A DNA stretch of 37,719 bases, taken from NCBI GenBank assembly GCA_012524025.1, contig JAAYSC010000037.1, forward strand, positions 1 to 37,719. Direction: 5' to 3'. The position numbers and the translations under genes are program-made. Shown here in pieces: positions 24,756 through 33,501 of this stretch; position 1 is the stretch's first letter; the number at the start of each line of letters is the position of its first letter. Below the pieces are notes generated by a model. The model saw only the letters and a program-made list of their open reading frames with translations, did no database searches and had not been told where the DNA came from. The DNA is from Clostridiales bacterium. Its GTDB lineage: Bacteria; Bacillota; Clostridia; Oscillospirales; Acutalibacteraceae.

Positions 24756-26831
24756 TTGAAAGTTTACAATGCAAAAGACATCCGCAACATTGCCTTGGCC
24801 GGCCACGGCGGTAGGGGCAAAACCACACTTGCGGAAGGCATGCTCTTTCTTGCCAAAGCAACCGATAGGTGGGGCAAGGTTGCCGAAGGCAACTCAAACC
24901 TTGACTATGACGCTGAAGAAAAGCGCCGCAAGTCCACCGTTTCCCTGTCGGTGGCCCCGCTTGAATGGCAGGGTAAAAAACTAAACCTTGTGGACACCCC
25001 CGGTCTCTTTGACTTCGCCGGCAGTGTCAGCGAGGGTATGCGCGCGGTTGAAAGTGCTCTTATTGTTACCGCAGCCGGTTCCGACTATGATGTCGGTGCC
25101 GAAAAGGCCTTCCGTGCCGCCAGGGACAGGGGCTTGGCAAAAATGTTCGCAGTCACCCGCTGTGATGCCGAACACACCGATTTTTACAAAACCTATGACG
25201 CCATCGTGGCTGAACACGAATCCAAGGTTTGCCCCGTTGTAATCCCCTTCATGGAAGGTGAAGAAGTTGTGGCCTATGTTGACCTCTCGGCAGGTAAGGC
25301 ATACAGCTATAAGGACGGCAAGGCTACCGAGGTTGACATGCCTTCGGGCGGCAGGCTTGAAGAACTTACCGAAGTTTTCAACGAAGCCATCGCAAGTGCC
25401 GACGAAGAACTTATGGAAAAATATTTTGAAGGCGAAGCTTTCACGGCAGAAGAAGTCGCTCAAGGCTTGGCAAACGGCCTGGCTTCGGGCGAGCTTTACC
25501 CTGTTTTTGCCTGTTCCGGCCTTAACTTGGATGCCGTTGACCTCTTGCTCAACCATGTCACCGCCATCGCCCCCGCCGCAGCCGACCACGCCGGTGAAAA
25601 ATCGGTTGACGGCAAGGACATTGCCTGTGACGAGGACGGCCCGCTTGCCGCTGTCTGCTTTAAAACAATTGCCGACCCCTTTGTTGGCAAGATGTCTTTC
25701 TTTAAAGTAATATCCGGCAAAATCACTTCCGATGTGCCGGCCTACAATGCGCGCACCGGTGAAAGTGAACGCATGGGTAAAATCATCGCCGTTCTGGGCT
25801 CAAAACAAGAAGATATCAGCCAAATCCCGGCAGGTGATATCGGTGTTGTTACCAAGCTTTCCGGCATCAATACGGGTGATACCCTTTGCAGTGCCAAAGA
25901 TGTTATAGAACTGCAAAAGGTTAAATTCCCCGCCCCTTATCTTTCCATGGCCGTCAAGGTTCGCAAGAAGGGTGAGGAAGACAAGGTAGCCCAGGGCTTG
26001 ACCCGCCTGGTTGAAGAGGACCCCACCATCAGCTACTTTAACAATGCCGAAACGCGTGAACAAATTCTTTCGGGTTTGGGTGAGCAGCATTTGGATGTTG
26101 TTTCTTCAAAGCTCAAGGCCAAGTTTGGCGTTGAGGTTGACTTGCAAGTTCCCAAAGTCGCCTACCGCGAAACCATTCGCAAAACTTATGAAGCCCGCGG
26201 TCGCCATAAAAAGCAGTCGGGCGGTCACGGTCAGTTCGGCGATGTTTACATCCGCTTCGAACCCGTCAACCCCGCCGAACATGAAGAAGAAATTGACCTT
26301 ATTTTTGAAGAAGAGATTGTCGGCGGCGTTGTTCCCAGGCAATACTTCCCCGCTGTTGAAAAAGGCTTGCGTGAAAGTATCACCAAGGGTGTCTTGGCCG
26401 GCTACCCTATGGTTAACCTCAAGGCCACCCTCTATTTCGGTTCTTTCCACGCTGTTGACTCATCGGAAATCGCCTTTAAAACAGCCGCATCTTTGGCCTA
26501 TCGTGAAGGTATCCCCAATGCTTCCCCCACAATTTTGGAGCCCGTAGGCACCTTAAAGGCCTACATGCCCGACGATAACTTGGGCGACATCATGGGTGAC
26601 ATCACCAAGCGCCGCGGCCGTGTCTTGGGCATGGGTCCTTCCGAAGAACCCAAGGTGCAAGAGCTGGTGGCCGAAGTGCCCATGGCCGAAATGGGTGATT
26701 TTTCCACTGTCTTGCGTTCAGTCACTGCCGGCAGGGGTTCCTTCTCCCTAGAGTTTGCCCGTTATGAAGAAGCTCCCCAAGCCACGGTTGAAAAGATTAT
26801 CGAAGCGGCCAAGCTTGAAGAGGAAGATTAA
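24756..26831 (+). CDS. Elongation factor G-like translational GTPase (FusA2 type)
   Basis: A 691-residue five-domain EF-G paralogue beginning at TTG, with GAGGAGG seven bases upstream. The G domain has the P-loop AGHGGRGKTT (15-24), DTPG at 80-83, and TRCD at 134-137 where EF-G has NKxD; the Asp is kept but Asn-Lys is not. Domain II, the domain III region LSGLGEQHLDVV, and domain IV (YRETIRK, HKKQSGGHGQFGDV, GGVVPRQYFPAVEKGL) are all present. The AGHGG/EGML wording and absence of rps or tuf genes nearby mark it as a secondary EF-G-like factor, not the main translocase. The role of this Firmicute subgroup is unclear. Confidence 0.93.
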   Translation: MKVYNAKDIRNIALAGHGGRGKTTLAEGMLFLAKATDRWGKVAEGNSNLDYDAEEKRRKSTVSLSVAPLEWQGKKLNLVDTPGLFDFAGSVSEGMRAVESALIVTAAGSDYDVGAEKAFRAARDRGLAKMFAVTRCDAEHTDFYKTYDAIVAEHESKVCPVVIPFMEGEEVVAYVDLSAGKAYSYKDGKATEVDMPSGGRLEELTEVFNEAIASADEELMEKYFEGEAFTAEEVAQGLANGLASGELYPVFACSGLNLDAVDLLLNHVTAIAPAAADHAGEKSVDGKDIACDEDGPLAAVCFKTIADPFVGKMSFFKVISGKITSDVPAYNARTGESERMGKIIAVLGSKQEDISQIPAGDIGVVTKLSGINTGDTLCSAKDVIELQKVKFPAPYLSMAVKVRKKGEEDKVAQGLTRLVEEDPTISYFNNAETREQILSGLGEQHLDVVSSKLKAKFGVEVDLQVPKVAYRETIRKTYEARGRHKKQSGGHGQFGDVYIRFEPVNPAEHEEEIDLIFEEEIVGGVVPRQYFPAVEKGLRESITKGVLAGYPMVNLKATLYFGSFHAVDSSEIAFKTAASLAYREGIPNASPTILEPVGTLKAYMPDDNLGDIMGDITKRRGRVLGMGPSEEPKVQELVAEVPMAEMGDFSTVLRSVTAGRGSFSLEFARYEEAPQATVEKIIEAAKLEEED

Positions 26832-26859
26832 AAACAAGATAGGTTCTAAAGAACAAAAC

Positions 26860-26892
26860 AAAAAGGAGCAAGCCTTGAGCTTGCTCCTTTTT
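26860..26892. terminator. Bidirectional terminator after the EF-G-like gene
   Basis: AAAAAGGAGCAAG pairs perfectly with CTTGCTCCTTTTT around a seven-base loop. It also serves the convergent DUF47 gene. Confidence 0.9.
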
Positions 26893-26909
26893 ATTGATTT
26901 TTGTCTGCC

Positions 26910-27536
26910 CTATGAGCCGACTATAATAATATTTGCAAGGGCATCAGCCACATCTTCACAGCTGTCCAAACAATCTTCCAAAAGATCATAAAGAGTCTTG
27001 TGTTGTAAGATTTTTTTGGCGTCTACTTCTTTTTCAAAAAGAGCCCTTACGTTTTCAAAGTAAACATTGTCGCCCACTTCTTCTATCCTGTTTATTTCAA
27101 TTACATTATCATTGATTTTCTTGGCATTTTTCTTATAGTTCCTAAAGTCTTCCATAAGAATCAATATTTTTTCACTGGACTGGCAAATTAAATCCACCAG
27201 CTTTTCGAAACCCTCTGTACTATCTTCCACACACATCATATAAAAGCCGGCGGAAACATAGTCCAGGCTGTCTATTACCGTTTCAATACTGTTGAGCAAA
27301 CCTATGAGGTCGGGCCTGTCTATGGGTGTAATAAAGGCGGCTTCTATAGTCCGCATACACTCATGAAAGTGCTCGTCTCCCTCATGTTCAAACTCTTTAA
27401 TCTTGCGCATCTTGGTAATATCAATTTTACCGTTAACAAAGGACGCCTTTAGCTGCAAGGCTGCATCCCTGGTTATGGTTGCGCTTTTTACAAACATTTC
27501 AAAAAAATCCGTTTTTTTCCTACTCATTCTACCCAT
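26910..27536 (-). CDS. DUF47/PhoU-like phosphate transport accessory protein
   Basis: A 208-residue, all-helical soluble protein with GGAGG seven bases before ATG. It belongs to the DUF47 (TIGR00153) family; the metal-binding E-x3-D pattern is seen in KEFEHEGDEHFHE and again in EINRIEEVGDNVYFE. Members sit next to Pit phosphate transporters and are thought to adjust their activity, much as PhoU does for Pst. Here it follows the pit gene by 18 bases in the same transcript, which supports that role. Confidence 0.93.
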   Translation of the reverse strand: MGRMSRKKTDFFEMFVKSATITRDAALQLKASFVNGKIDITKMRKIKEFEHEGDEHFHECMRTIEAAFITPIDRPDLIGLLNSIETVIDSLDYVSAGFYMMCVEDSTEGFEKLVDLICQSSEKILILMEDFRNYKKNAKKINDNVIEINRIEEVGDNVYFENVRALFEKEVDAKKILQHKTLYDLLEDCLDSCEDVADALANIIIVGS

Positions 27537-27554
27537 TGTATATCCTCCGTTTAT

Positions 27555-28544
27555 TTAGAAAATCATCCTGAAAAATGAAGCGAACAAATAACCTAAAATT
27601 GTACAGGCCGGGAAGGTTAAAACCCAGGCGAAAACCATCTCCCTGGCTACTCCCCAGTTGACTGCACCCAGGCTCTTTGATGCACCTGCGCCCATCATTG
27701 CCGTAGCCTTGGTGTTGGTGGTACTCAAGGGGATACCAAAAGCCGTTGCGGCTAACATACTGGCCGAGGCTACAACTTCAGCTGCAAAGCCCTGGTGTTT
27801 TTCCAGCTTAACCATATCCATGCCCATGGTCTTTATAATACGATAACCGCCTACCGAGGTCCCTACGGCCATGGTGAGCGATACTAAGAGCATTATAGAA
27901 AACTCTATCTTTTTGGTAACTCCGATACCGCCTATGACCAAGGCCAAGTTCATAACACCCACAAACTTTTGCCCATCCTGGGCACCGTGGCTGAAGGCCA
28001 GCAACATGGCACTGGCTATCTGACCCCCGGAAAAGAAACGGTTGGCCTTACGACGGTTGGCATTATAAAACATTCTTTCAACCAGCTTGGTTGCAAAATA
28101 GCCTAAAACAAAGCCGACCGCAGAAGAAATCACCAAACCGTAGACAACCTTGAGGACTGAATCTAACTTAAAGGCCTCCATTCCGTTTAGGGAGATACCG
28201 GCCCCCATAAGGCCCGCTATCAAGGCATGGCTTTCGCTGGTGGGTATGCCAAAACGCCAGGCAGAGGTTGCCCATAAAACAATGGCCAGTTGGGCTGCAC
28301 CCAGGGCTACCAGGGCATCTGATCCCTGCCCTATGTCTACCAAATCTCTCATGGTATCAGCAACCGCACTGCCCATTAATAAAACACCCAAAAGATTAAA
28401 AACCGCAGCCATGGCTATGGCCGTGTTAGGTTTTAAAACTCGCGTGGTCACCACGGTGGCTATGGCATTGGGTGAATCCGTCCAACCGTTGACAAAAACG
28501 GAAGCACAGATTAGTAAAAACACAATAAGCAAACTTAAACTCAT
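27555..28544 (-). CDS. pit: Low-affinity inorganic phosphate transporter, PiT family
   Basis: About 329 residues, ten or so membrane helices. The duplicated PiT signature is clear: GWTDSPNAIATVV in the N half and FSHGAQDGQKFVGVM in the C half, with GIPLSTTNTKA and GIPTSESHAL repeats. It carries metal-phosphate or phosphate inward with H+ or Na+. AAGAAGG precedes the start; a TTG one codon earlier is also possible. It heads a two-gene operon with the DUF47 partner and has its own promoter in the gap after the P-type ATPase gene. Confidence 0.95.
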   Translation of the reverse strand: MSLSLLIVFLLICASVFVNGWTDSPNAIATVVTTRVLKPNTAIAMAAVFNLLGVLLMGSAVADTMRDLVDIGQGSDALVALGAAQLAIVLWATSAWRFGIPTSESHALIAGLMGAGISLNGMEAFKLDSVLKVVYGLVISSAVGFVLGYFATKLVERMFYNANRRKANRFFSGGQIASAMLLAFSHGAQDGQKFVGVMNLALVIGGIGVTKKIEFSIMLLVSLTMAVGTSVGGYRIIKTMGMDMVKLEKHQGFAAEVVASASMLAATAFGIPLSTTNTKATAMMGAGASKSLGAVNWGVAREMVFAWVLTFPACTILGYLFASFFRMIF

Positions 28545-28589
28545 CAATTATACCTTCTTATTTTTTAATAAACTAATTTTCTTTTCTGC

Positions 28590-28618
28590 ATTGTACTAAT
28601 ATTGCGCTTTTGCGTCAA
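28590..28618 (-). promoter_or_regulatory. Promoter for pit-DUF47
   Basis: On the minus strand TTGACG (28618-28613), 17 bases, TACAAT (28595-28590). It makes the phosphate operon independent of the ATPase gene just upstream. Confidence 0.7.
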
Positions 28619-28629
28619 TATAAAAATTT

Positions 28630-31287
28630 CTATCTTTTTCTTTCAAACCTTCTTTGTAAGGCCTTAACGAATTCTACCAAAGGTATAACGGAAAAGGCCA
28701 GGCCCATGGCCAGGGAATATTCCGTAAGGCTTATAGGTGTAAAGCCGAAAGCATCCCTGAGGAAGGGTATATAGATTACCGCCGTGGTTAAGATAAAAGA
28801 AGCGAGCATGGCCAGATATAGAAATTTATTGTGGTTTTTCTTAAAACCCATGGCTAAAACCGAATGCCTTTGTGAGCGCATGTTGAAAGAGTGGAATATT
28901 TCGGCCATGGACATGGTTAAAAATGCCATGGTCATACCGTCGGCACTTTGGGCTATTTGCCAAACTCCCCTTTCCAGCCTCTCACCCAAAAAATAGGCGG
29001 CAAGGGTCAGGAGGGCAACGAGAACACCTTGATAGACAACATCCACACCTAAGCCTGCCGAAAAAATTCCGGCAGATGCGGGGCGCGGTTTCCGTTTCAT
29101 AATATCCTCTTCCGGCTCCTCCATGCCAAGGGCAAGTGCGGGGAAGGAGTCCGTAATCAGGTTAATCCACAAGAGATGGACAGGTCTTAGAATGCTGAAA
29201 TTCATCAGGGTTGCCGCAAAGATTGCTAACACCTCGCTCAAGTTCGAACCCAAAAGAAACTGAACAGCCTTGAGAATGTTATCATAAATTCGTCTTCCTT
29301 CGCCCACCGCACTAACAATTGTTGCAAAGTTGTCATCTGCCAAGACCATGTCTGCCACATTTTTAGTAACATCCGTGCCGTTTATACCCATGCCGATACC
29401 TATATCGGCACTCTTTATGGAGGGGGCATCATTAACACCGTCACCCGTCATAGCCGTAACCATGCCCCTGCTTTTCCAAGCGTTTACAATCCTGGTTTTA
29501 TGTTCGGGTTTAACCCTGGCATAAACGAAGGTGTTTTCAACCCTTTGGCCAAATTCTGAATCAGTCAGCTGAGTCAGCTCGGCCCCGGTCATGGCCTGGC
29601 TTCCATCTTTTACCATGCCAAGCTCTTTTGCTATAGCCACAGCCGTTCCCAAGTGATCGCCCGTTATCATAACCGGCCTAATACCCGCTGTACGACACTG
29701 CTCAATGGCGGGCCCAACTTCCGGGCGCACAGGGTCAATCATACCTGTAAGGCCGATAAAAACCATGGTTTGCTCTATTTCATGGGCTTCCTCAAAAACC
29801 GGGATCTCCTTATGTTCCTTATAGGCTGCCGCCAGGACCCTAAGAGCCCTGTCGGTCATTTTTTTGTTTTCCCTAATGATTTCTTGGCGCCGGGCTTCGG
29901 TCAGGGGCTTTAAGCCTTCATGTGTGAGCAGATAGTCGCAGCGCTTGAGTATTTCATCCGGAGCTCCCTTGGTAAACTGCACAAAGGCCTTCTCTTTTGT
30001 ATGAAGGGTTGTCATCATCTTTCTTTCGGAATCAAAGGGAGCCTCCCCCACTCGTTTGAAAAGCTCCTTGAGCTCTTTTTTGGAAAAACCTTGATCCAGC
30101 CCATATTTTACAAGAGCCACCTCGGTCGGTTCCCCTACAATTTCGCCCTCGGTCAAGAGCTCTGCGTCGGTACACAGGGTCATGGCTTGTGCCAAGAGTT
30201 CCGAAGCTTCAGTGGCGGTATCCACAACCGTCATCATGTTTTGGGTAAGAGTTCCTGTTTTATCCGAACATATTACTTGGGCACTACCCAGAGTTTCTAC
30301 CGCAGTGAGTTTTCTGATAATGGCGTTTTGGCTTGACATCTTTGTAACACCCATAGAAAGCACTATAGTAACAACCGCAACCAAGCCTTCCGGAATTGCC
30401 GCCACAGCCAAACTTACCGCTACCAAGAAAATATCCAAGGTAAAGGCAAAATCGAGTGTCCCACCCTTTTGCCAACGCATAAAAAATTGGAAGGCAAAGA
30501 TAAAGATGCTGATTGCAATAACAAGAAAACTCAAGACCTTGCTCAGGCGGTTAAGCTTAATCTGTAGCGGAGTTAAGCCCTGCTTGGTGCTTTCGATAGC
30601 ATGGGCAATTTTTCCCATTTCCGTATCCATGCCGGTTTCTGCCACAAGGGCGCTGCCTCTGCCATAGGCAACACTTGTGCCCATGTAAACCATATTTCGC
30701 CTGTCACCCAAGGCTACCTCAAGCCCGCCTTCTTCCTCTAACTTTTGGACATGCTTTTTTACGGCCACGGATTCACCTGTAAGCGCGGCCTCTTCCACCT
30801 TGAGACCCGCAGCCTCAAGAAGCCTACAGTCCGCCGGGATGGCATCTCCCGCTTCAAGTAAAATAAGATCTCCCCTGACCAAGTCTTCGCTCTTTAATTC
30901 TCTTATATCACCGTCACGCAAAACCTTGCTGGTTGCGGCCGACATTTTCTGTAGAGCTTCAATCGCCTTTTCGGCCTTAGACTCCTGATAAACCCCCAAA
31001 ACAGAATTTATTAAAACTACACTAAGGATAATAAGCACATCCGTCGGAAACTTCTTTTCAAAAAAGGCCATAAAGGCCGAAATCAGGGCCGCCGCAACAA
31101 GGATCAGAATCATAGGGTCAAGTAATTGCTTCATAAACCGTTTAAGAAGTGATTCACTTTTTGCCTCCCTGAGCTTGTTGGGCCCGTCTTTTTCTAAGCG
31201 AGCTTCCGCTTGCTGTATTGATAAGCCCCTATCGGAACTATCCAGCTTAGCAAGAGCACTTTCGATTGTTTCAAGATAAAATTTCAT
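28630..31287 (-). CDS. P2A-type cation-transporting ATPase, likely Mn2+ (or Ca2+) exporter
   Basis: An 885-residue P-type ATPase with an N-terminal cation domain, actuator motif LTGES (169-173), PEGL (299-302) in helix 4, phosphorylation site DKTGTLT with Asp342, MITGD, and the hinge GDGVNDAPS. Helix 6 has INLITDSFPALALG, so both the Asn and Asp of the SERCA-type site are kept. By homology alone it would be called a calcium pump. The leader, however, carries a yybP-ykoY manganese riboswitch with a terminator switch, so efflux of excess Mn2+ is the better assignment, as for L. lactis YoaB. ATG with AGGGA upstream. All catalytic residues are intact. Confidence 0.93.
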   Translation of the reverse strand: MKFYLETIESALAKLDSSDRGLSIQQAEARLEKDGPNKLREAKSESLLKRFMKQLLDPMILILVAAALISAFMAFFEKKFPTDVLIILSVVLINSVLGVYQESKAEKAIEALQKMSAATSKVLRDGDIRELKSEDLVRGDLILLEAGDAIPADCRLLEAAGLKVEEAALTGESVAVKKHVQKLEEEGGLEVALGDRRNMVYMGTSVAYGRGSALVAETGMDTEMGKIAHAIESTKQGLTPLQIKLNRLSKVLSFLVIAISIFIFAFQFFMRWQKGGTLDFAFTLDIFLVAVSLAVAAIPEGLVAVVTIVLSMGVTKMSSQNAIIRKLTAVETLGSAQVICSDKTGTLTQNMMTVVDTATEASELLAQAMTLCTDAELLTEGEIVGEPTEVALVKYGLDQGFSKKELKELFKRVGEAPFDSERKMMTTLHTKEKAFVQFTKGAPDEILKRCDYLLTHEGLKPLTEARRQEIIRENKKMTDRALRVLAAAYKEHKEIPVFEEAHEIEQTMVFIGLTGMIDPVRPEVGPAIEQCRTAGIRPVMITGDHLGTAVAIAKELGMVKDGSQAMTGAELTQLTDSEFGQRVENTFVYARVKPEHKTRIVNAWKSRGMVTAMTGDGVNDAPSIKSADIGIGMGINGTDVTKNVADMVLADDNFATIVSAVGEGRRIYDNILKAVQFLLGSNLSEVLAIFAATLMNFSILRPVHLLWINLITDSFPALALGMEEPEEDIMKRKPRPASAGIFSAGLGVDVVYQGVLVALLTLAAYFLGERLERGVWQIAQSADGMTMAFLTMSMAEIFHSFNMRSQRHSVLAMGFKKNHNKFLYLAMLASFILTTAVIYIPFLRDAFGFTPISLTEYSLAMGLAFSVIPLVEFVKALQRRFERKR

Positions 31288-31316
31288 TACTCAAGTCCCT
31301 TCTTAATTTTCAAACT

Positions 31317-31361
31317 TAAAAAGACCTTTGACTAGACTAGACTATACTAGCCAAAGGTCTT
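31317..31361 (-). terminator. Riboswitch-controlled intrinsic terminator (expression platform)
   Basis: On the minus strand AAGACCTTTG (31361-31352) pairs perfectly with CAAAGGTCTT (31330-31321), and a T run follows the second arm. The first arm is the same sequence that closes the riboswitch P1 helix, so the two structures exclude each other. Mn2+ binding should favour P1 and readthrough into the ATPase gene. Confidence 0.82.
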
Positions 31362-31465
31362 GCTTCATAAGTCCAGTGCCAGCCGATATTATATCGACGG
31401 TTGTTGACTGCCGGATCAAGCTTCGGTTCGGCCGAAAGCTCTCAAGCTACTCCCCTAAGGTGTAT
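31351..31465 (-). ncRNA. yybP-ykoY family Mn2+ riboswitch aptamer
   Basis: On the minus strand the conserved 5' element GGGGAGTAGC (31455-31446) and 3' element AGCAAGACCTTTGG (31364-31351) match the yybP-ykoY consensus; the L. lactis element has GGGGAGUAGC and AGCAAGACCUUU. Between them is a first hairpin AGCTTTCGG/CCGAAGCT and a second arm with CCGGCAGTCAACA and the CGATATAATATCG hairpin. These aptamers sense Mn2+ and sit before Mn exporters or P-type ATPases. The ATPase start codon lies 64 bases downstream. Confidence 0.9.
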
Positions 31466-31470
31466 GCAAA

Positions 31471-31476
31471 AGTATA
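31471..31476 (-). promoter_or_regulatory. Weak candidate -10 for the riboswitch transcript
   Basis: TATACT on the minus strand would start the RNA a few bases before the aptamer, but no -35 box lies at proper spacing (TTGCAA is 20 bases up). The dUTPase stop codon is only 31 bases upstream, so the riboswitch may instead be reached by readthrough from the dut operon. Confidence 0.3.
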
Positions 31477-31506
31477 TTGACATTAGGATAACTTATTTGC
31501 AAGTGT

Positions 31507-31950
31507 TTATTTTTTGCCCGTGGAGCCAAATCCACCGGCTCCCCTTTGGCTTTCCTCAAGCTCTTCTGCCTCAATCACAGGGGCAAGGCTGACCGGCATA
31601 AGAACAAGTTGGGCAATCCTTTCACCGGGCTGAATTTCATAATCTTCTTTAAATTGATTGATAAGACCCACCTTAACTTCGCCCCGGTAGTCGCTGTCTA
31701 TAACACCGACTCCGTTTAAAAGACCTAAGCCATGACGGACAGCCAGGCCGGAACGGGCGAAAACAAAGGCGGCCGAATCGGCAGTGGGCAGTTCCAGGGC
31801 CAGGCCTGTCGGGATCAGGGCATGACCCCCGCCTTCTATCAAGAGAGGTTCGTCAATGCAGGCATATAAATCCATACCCGCACTGCCGGGGGTTGCTCTG
31901 ACGGGCAAGATTGCCTTGTCCTTTAATTTTTTAAATTTTATCTCATTCAT
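31507..31950 (-). CDS. dut: dUTP diphosphatase (trimeric)
   Basis: A 147-residue enzyme hydrolysing dUTP to dUMP and pyrophosphate, keeping uracil out of DNA. All five trimeric dUTPase motifs are present in order: AGMDLYA, FARSGLAV, GVIDSDYRGE with the catalytic Asp, GERIAQLV, and the C-terminal RGAGGFGSTG that closes over the site. Its start overlaps the stop of the upstream sugar symporter by eight bases, so translation is probably coupled. No terminator of its own is seen before the Mn2+ riboswitch. Confidence 0.96.
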   Translation of the reverse strand: MNEIKFKKLKDKAILPVRATPGSAGMDLYACIDEPLLIEGGGHALIPTGLALELPTADSAAFVFARSGLAVRHGLGLLNGVGVIDSDYRGEVKVGLINQFKEDYEIQPGERIAQLVLMPVSLAPVIEAEELEESQRGAGGFGSTGKK

Positions 31951-33478
31951 CTTCTTCGTTACCGCTGTCGTTTTCTCGTCTTCTTTCGTTTAAGGCCTCA
32001 AGCATTTTCTTATGCTCCTTGTCGGGCAAGGCGTATTTCCAAGTGGGGATAACCGACAAGATACTGCCGATGGCCGGCGGGATGGAAACCAGGAAGAAAA
32101 GCACAAGCATATAGCGCGAATACTTGTCCTCTACCCTGGGGATGCCCCCTTGTTCAATAAAGGCGTTAAGTTCTTCAACCGCCTTGTCGGAAAAGCCCAC
32201 AAAGTGGTAGGCCAAACCGCTTATGATGGTTGCTATTCCCGTTGTGAGTTTTGCTATAAAAGTCTGGCCGGAAAAGAAGACACCGTCGGGCCTGATATTA
32301 TTGTGATAATCTTCATAGTCCACGGCATCGGCTATCATGAAGCTCTGCAAAACCGTGGTAAGGCCCATGGTGGCCCCTCCGACAGAAAAGAGAAGGAAGC
32401 AGATGAAAAGGTAGATTGGCCTTGTAAGTTCTTGAGGTGCACTCAAATAAACAACAAACATTAAGGCATAGGGGATGGCACCCAAAAGATTGGCATAGTT
32501 ATACAGGTCTTTCTTTTCATAGCGTTCTGTTAATTTTGGGGCCAGGCCCATGGCAATGAACTGACCTATGAAAACCCCGCCGCCCAAGAGCGCAACATAT
32601 AAGATCGACTTGAGGGGGTCCTTGGTGGCATAGTAATAGCTGACCAGGGGTAGGGCCGCCAGGGCCAGCAACATTTTTGGGCTGCCCAAGACGCCGGAAA
32701 GTAGAATTTGCCTAAAGGGCTTGTTGGTCCACATGAGAGAAAAGTTTTTCTTAAGCGTATAGGTTTCTTTGGAAGCGGGAATCCTTTCGCGCACAAAGAT
32801 GCCCGTAAGTTGGAAAAGGCCGGAGCCGACTATTCCGTATATGAGGGCCGCCGCAATAAAGCCCAAGCGCTCACCTTCGGGTGCGCTTGCCACGCTGTCA
32901 AACTTTTGGTAAAAGAAGTTGCCCAGGGCCAGGGCCACGGGCTGAACCGTAAGCATGGCAATACCGCCACCCAAACCTGCGACTATGCGGGCCAGGGAAA
33001 GCAGTTTTTCCCTGTCTTTGGCACTTTCGCTCATCAGGGCCGTCACGCCCCATAGGGGAATGTCGCCAACCGTATAGGCCATACCCCACAGTATGTAGGT
33101 GAAGGCGGCCCAGATTACAATCAAGGCGTTCTTGCCCTCAAACATGGCCATGGCGGGGTCATAAAAGCCAAAGTTTACAAAGCATAAAACCGTGATAATA
33201 AGAATGGGAATGGGGACCGCTAACAAGTAAGGGCGACATTTGCCGATTTTTGTTCTGGTCTTGTCCACTATTGTCCCCATCATGGGGTCATTAAAGGCGT
33301 CCCATACTCTGGCCAGGAACATGATGACACTCACCGCTATGGCCGGAATCAGAATGGTAAACTGCAAATAATAGGCCAAGGCCGCCCCTATTATATTGTA
33401 AATAATATTCTGACCCACAAGACCTATGAGGTACATGTTCCTTTCTTTCGCGGTGTAAGTTTTTAGCTTTTTTTCCAT
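31943..33478 (-). CDS. GPH-family sugar:cation symporter (MFS), copy 1
   Basis: A 511-residue, twelve-helix transporter of the glycoside-pentoside-hexuronide family (MelB/XynP type). The cytoplasmic motif ARVWDAFNDPMMGTIVDKT and KCRPYLL identify it; MelB has its cation and sugar ligands in the matching Asp-rich helix region. GGGGAGG precedes the ATG. It is clearly paralogous to the next gene: stretches such as AYYLQFT, NFGFYDP, FEGKNALIV and DxPLWG are shared. The sugar carried cannot be read from the sequence. Confidence 0.93.
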   Translation of the reverse strand: MEKKLKTYTAKERNMYLIGLVGQNIIYNIIGAALAYYLQFTILIPAIAVSVIMFLARVWDAFNDPMMGTIVDKTRTKIGKCRPYLLAVPIPILIITVLCFVNFGFYDPAMAMFEGKNALIVIWAAFTYILWGMAYTVGDIPLWGVTALMSESAKDREKLLSLARIVAGLGGGIAMLTVQPVALALGNFFYQKFDSVASAPEGERLGFIAAALIYGIVGSGLFQLTGIFVRERIPASKETYTLKKNFSLMWTNKPFRQILLSGVLGSPKMLLALAALPLVSYYYATKDPLKSILYVALLGGGVFIGQFIAMGLAPKLTERYEKKDLYNYANLLGAIPYALMFVVYLSAPQELTRPIYLFICFLLFSVGGATMGLTTVLQSFMIADAVDYEDYHNNIRPDGVFFSGQTFIAKLTTGIATIISGLAYHFVGFSDKAVEELNAFIEQGGIPRVEDKYSRYMLVLFFLVSIPPAIGSILSVIPTWKYALPDKEHKKMLEALNERRRENDSGNEEDE

Positions 33479-33501
33479 CTTTGCTTTCCTCCCCTGTGTT
33501 T

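Noticed and set aside
24981-25589. Minus-strand open frame of 202 codons inside the EF-G-like gene
   Set aside because: It is a shadow of GC-rich third codon positions; the plus-strand frame carries all EF-G motifs.
31317-31361. Ordinary terminator for dut only
   Set aside because: Its first arm is part of the riboswitch P1 helix, so it is better read as a regulated expression platform for the ATPase, though it may also end the dut transcript.
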